From Serripes groenlandicus (taxonomy: Eukaryota > Mollusca > Bivalvia > Cardiida > Cardiidae), in NCBI GenBank assembly GCA_031761405.1, contig JASEVX010000117.1:1-64000 (forward strand): a stretch of DNA of 64,000 bases, written 5' to 3'. This document shows positions 61,301 to 64,000 of the stretch, in pieces. The position numbers and the translations under genes are program-made. Each line of letters opens with the position of its first letter. Positions within the stretch are counted from its first letter, which is position 1. The notes beneath the pieces were generated by a model, which did not search any database, was not told the DNA's origin, and was given only the letters and a program-made list of their open reading frames with translations.

Positions 61301-62085
61301 ACAAGAGCACCGCGTACGGCACAGACGCTCGACTGATAGGGAGAAAATAAAAATAAAAAAATGAGCTAAACAAAAAACCTTAACCGGACGACCACGCCAT
61401 CGCCGCCGCCGCCGCCGACGCCGACGACGACGCCAGGGTCATGACAATAGCTCTCGTTTTTTCAAAAGTCGAGCTAATAAAAAACCTTAACCGGAAGTCT
61501 AAAAGGGGGGATAATTTGGTCAATATTAAGTTCAGGGTTATGGAACTTGTTTTATCAAGTTATGTTAAGACATTGAATAAGTTAAGGAAGTTTCAAAGCT
61601 ATAGGTTAAATTGTGTTTCAGTTATCACCATTTTTCTCCCTTCAAAGTAGATTTTCTAAATCGAAATGGGGAGATAATTTTGTCAATACTATTTACAGAG
61701 TTATGAAACTTGTTATATAAGGTCAACTTAAGACACTCAGCAAGTTTGTGAAGTTTCAAGCAAAAAAAATGAAAAGTTTTTAAGATACGAAAAATCATGA
61801 GTAAACAATTGTCAAAAACCTGAGCTAAACAAAAAACCTTAACCTTACGTTTTGAAGTTTTAAGTGAAACAAGTAAAGATTTCCAGCTATATACTTTTAT
61901 TATTTAACATATTATGATTATGTTTATAAAGTTTAGTGACTTTAACAGTAGAAGTTTGTTAGAAAACGGGGAAAAAGCTGAGCTGAACAAAAAACCTTAA
62001 CCGGACGACCACGCCGCCGCCGCCGACGACGACGACGCCAGGGTCATGACAATAGCTCTCGTTTTTTTCAAAAGTCGAGCTAAAA
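61301..62085 (+). mobile_element. Second Helitron-like family
   Basis: 5' end ACAAGAGCACCGCGTACGGC; 3' end AATAGCTCTCG-TTTTTTTCAAAAGTCGAGCTAA, where AGCTC/GAGCT can pair just before CTAA. The phrase AAAAAACCTTAACC recurs four times (about 61370, 61480, 61833, 61989) and the GCCGCCGCCGACGACG block twice (61394, 62013). A 3'-end-like piece also lies inside at 61441-61474, so the element may be a tandem of two. No ORF. Confidence 0.6.
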
Positions 62086-62173
62086 ACGGGCCCATAGCGG
62101 ACCGTTGACGGGCCGTTATGCCGCGATGCCCATTTATTGCCGCCAGCGGGCCGATTTGCGTGTGCTGATTGGG

Positions 62174-63394
62174 TTGTGCTTTGTATCTGTTGATGTTTAT
62201 GTCAATGTATCATCATGACCCGTCAAATGCCCACATGGGCCTTGACTTTTTAATTTAACTTTGAACTTGATTCTATGAAAAGGACAAAATGCACGATGAC
62301 TAGGAATGTTAGCAGGCAAGCATATAGTTATCGAGTGTAAAGTTTGTAGATGTACTAATAAGTGACAATGTTTAGAAAACAAATAGAAGTAAATGACATA
62401 TCCTTGTCTGTGTGGCTAGAAACAGGTGTTTATAAATTAGCTATAGAATGGAGGAAACAGGAAGACGCAATGCTTTTATATTAAAATGAATGGAACTTAC
62501 GAATGTAGAAAAGATTACAAGTAGGAGGCATCGAGGATATCAGATGTATTTAGACATATACATCTTAATGTACGTGTATATGAAAGATGGGAATATGTTG
62601 AATGTTGCACACTTCCTACTTTTCAACATAGCATTATTGTGCGAACGAGTCGACCTATCTCTAATGTCCAGTATACATGTAAACATGAAACAAACTGTCA
62701 GCCGCTTTGTATATCCACAATATGTTTTAGTATCAAAAGCATTCTAGCTAAAGAAAGCAATCACATGTATCAACGTGTATACTATTTCCTTACCACTCCA
62801 GTGAAGTTCAGAAAGATGTCATAATGAGTTTTATTTATTTATTCGGTAACGTCACTGGACAAGGAAACAAAGCTCGCATTTTTTGGAACAAATGTCGTTT
62901 TCATTGACCGTCTGTTCAATCGTGATATACTTTGTACTTTCCTTTAAGCCTTGGCATTATCTAAAGACGGTTTTTCTTTGAAATCGGATCAGCTGAATTG
63001 AAACTATGCCATGAAATGCACCCTTTTTCTAGAGCTTAATTCTCTGTGTTAGTTCAGTCATTAAATATAAGTTGTATCATAGTTTTACCTTATTTCAAAT
63101 GCACTAATATACTTTATTTTAAGTCGACTTGTACTCGTATTTTCAGGCTCAGTATTTTCATAAATAATGTATTTTAAAAACAAGGAGATACTTTTGTTGA
63201 GAACATGTAGTTCTGTTACTTGAAAGTTATCAATTCACTGTGAATATATAAGTTAATAATTTATTCAGATTTTTATATAATTTATATGTACACATGAACG
63301 AAATAATGAATTCCATTACAGAAAACAGATATGTTAAAACAAATCAAAAGGTGTATTGAGTATCAGAAACTAAATCCAAGATCCATTATTTCAG
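62174..63394. other. Gene-less stretch
   Basis: No recognised feature. An 85-codon frame at 62490-62747 has no motif and no codon bias I can see. Confidence 0.4.
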
Positions 63395-63548
63395 CTCAGT
63401 CTACTTGTCATCAATTTAAGCGATACACGTAAAACTTCGAGCAAAAGTTCTGACTCCGACAAATCGTCGCTTGGAAGTAGCGACTCCCATATTAGTTCTC
63501 CTTCTAGAAAAAGACGAGGCGGTCAGGAAGAGTGCACACCTGAAAAAG
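63395..63548 (+). CDS. Candidate internal exon, serine-rich
   Basis: An open stretch preceded by the acceptor-like CATTATTTCAG (63384-63394) and followed by AAAAAG/GCAAGT, a strong match to a GC-type donor. Reads with a phosphoserine-prone segment (SSKSSDSDKSSLGSSDSH), then SPSRKRRGG, which looks like a basic nuclear signal, then CTPEKG. The stretch is more GC-rich and less repetitive than its surroundings and is not seen elsewhere in the window. The frame closes shortly after the putative donor. No family is recognised; an alternative acceptor (TTTAAG) lies at 63420. Could also be chance. Confidence 0.35.
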
Positions 63549-63829
63549 GCAAGTGCAATCAGATCATTTATTTGTTCATTCATTAATTAATTCATAAATT
63601 AAATCTTCATTCTGTAGTTCGTGTATTTATTCTTTCGTGAATTTACTCATTCATTCAATATTTCATTAATTCATTTATATTATGTCGTTACTTCATCTAA
63701 TTCTTCGCTACCGTGCAATCAGATTTTATTATTTCCTATATTATGTTTCCGTTCAGGTTGACGAGATTGAAGCATCCAATACACAAGTATACAATTTGAT
63801 CCTTATTGCCAACCACTTTTAACCAAACC

Positions 63830-63973
63830 AGAGCTCTAGATAAGGGGTTTGAGATGTTCCTTATTTAACCCTTTAACTCTATGTTGTGTGTGATCACAAC
63901 AATTAGTTCATTGAGACATCAGAGGGTTTGGTTAAGTTGAAAAACAAAAGAGATAGTCCTTATCTGGACCTCT
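63830..63973. mobile_element. Short TIR element, second copy
   Basis: Ends AGAGCTCTAGATAAGG and, in complement, AGAGGTCCAGATAAGG. Interior AACCCT-TAACTCTATGTTGTG matches 44594-44612; the hairpin is GTTGTGTGTGATCACAACAA. Confidence 0.7.
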
Positions 63974-64000
63974 GCAACACATCGATTAAACAAGTATACA

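Larger units (their letters stand above)
60281..62173. mobile_element. 1.9 kb TIR element, GC-rich ends
   Basis: Left end CCCAGTCAGCACACAAAC, right end in complement CCCAATCAGCACACGCAAAT; both continue into GGCCCGCTG / GGGCCGCTG-type sequence. Markedly GC-rich against its AT-rich surroundings. No transposase; the interior is occupied from 61301 by another element. A two-base TT at each flank may be the target duplication. Confidence 0.7.

Noticed and set aside
62490..62747. 85-codon frame as a possible gene
   Set aside because: No motif, no splice context, ordinary AT-rich sequence.

Overview
The window looks like a repeat-dense, AT-rich stretch of a bivalve mollusc genome, probably a heterodont. 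This is inferred from eukaryotic gene-less organisation, tRNA-derived SINEs with a shared 3' domain (GTTGAAAGCGGCGTAAAAC), non-LTR retrotransposon fragments and tandem-repeat-bearing elements of the type common in clams and mussels. No intact host gene is visible. The only recognisable protein-coding sequence is broken transposon code: one MULE transposase and five non-LTR (LINE) fragments. One short serine-rich stretch near the right end could be a real exon.

Layout. 1-951: rearranged right half of a foldback-like element. 1185-1989: broken MULE transposase. About 4400-12180: tandem array of ~0.96 kb units, a SINE fixed inside the unit, with a clear higher-order pattern (A-B-C-A-B-D-C-E). 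12239-12598: LINE reverse transcriptase fragment sharing ~40 bp with the array unit. 14225-32650: three tandem copies of a ~5.37 kb unit preceded by degenerate sub-repeats; each unit has ~0.7-0.8 kb inverted arms. Copy 3 is interrupted by a 1661 bp transposon with 29 bp terminal inverted repeats and an ACAT target duplication; copies 1 and 2 serve as empty sites. 34212-38495: foldback-like element whose inverted arms are arrays of ~160 bp repeats and whose centre holds a LINE fragment with a nested 260 bp element. 38960-49000: dispersed and inverted repeat pairs, SINEs, an RT fragment and an insertion that splits a SINE. 50600-56700: several copies of a tandem-core element with Helitron-like 3' ends. 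57060-60130: a decayed LINE ORF2 in order from endonuclease to C-terminus, with a nested SINE. 60281-62173: GC-rich TIR element holding a second Helitron-like family. 63395-63548: candidate host exon.

The elements relate mainly by nesting, which gives a relative order of insertion, and by tandem amplification of mosaics that already contained SINEs and LINE pieces. All coordinates of repeats without sharp ends are approximate. Homologies were judged by reading the sequence and by remembered family motifs; no alignment or database search was run.
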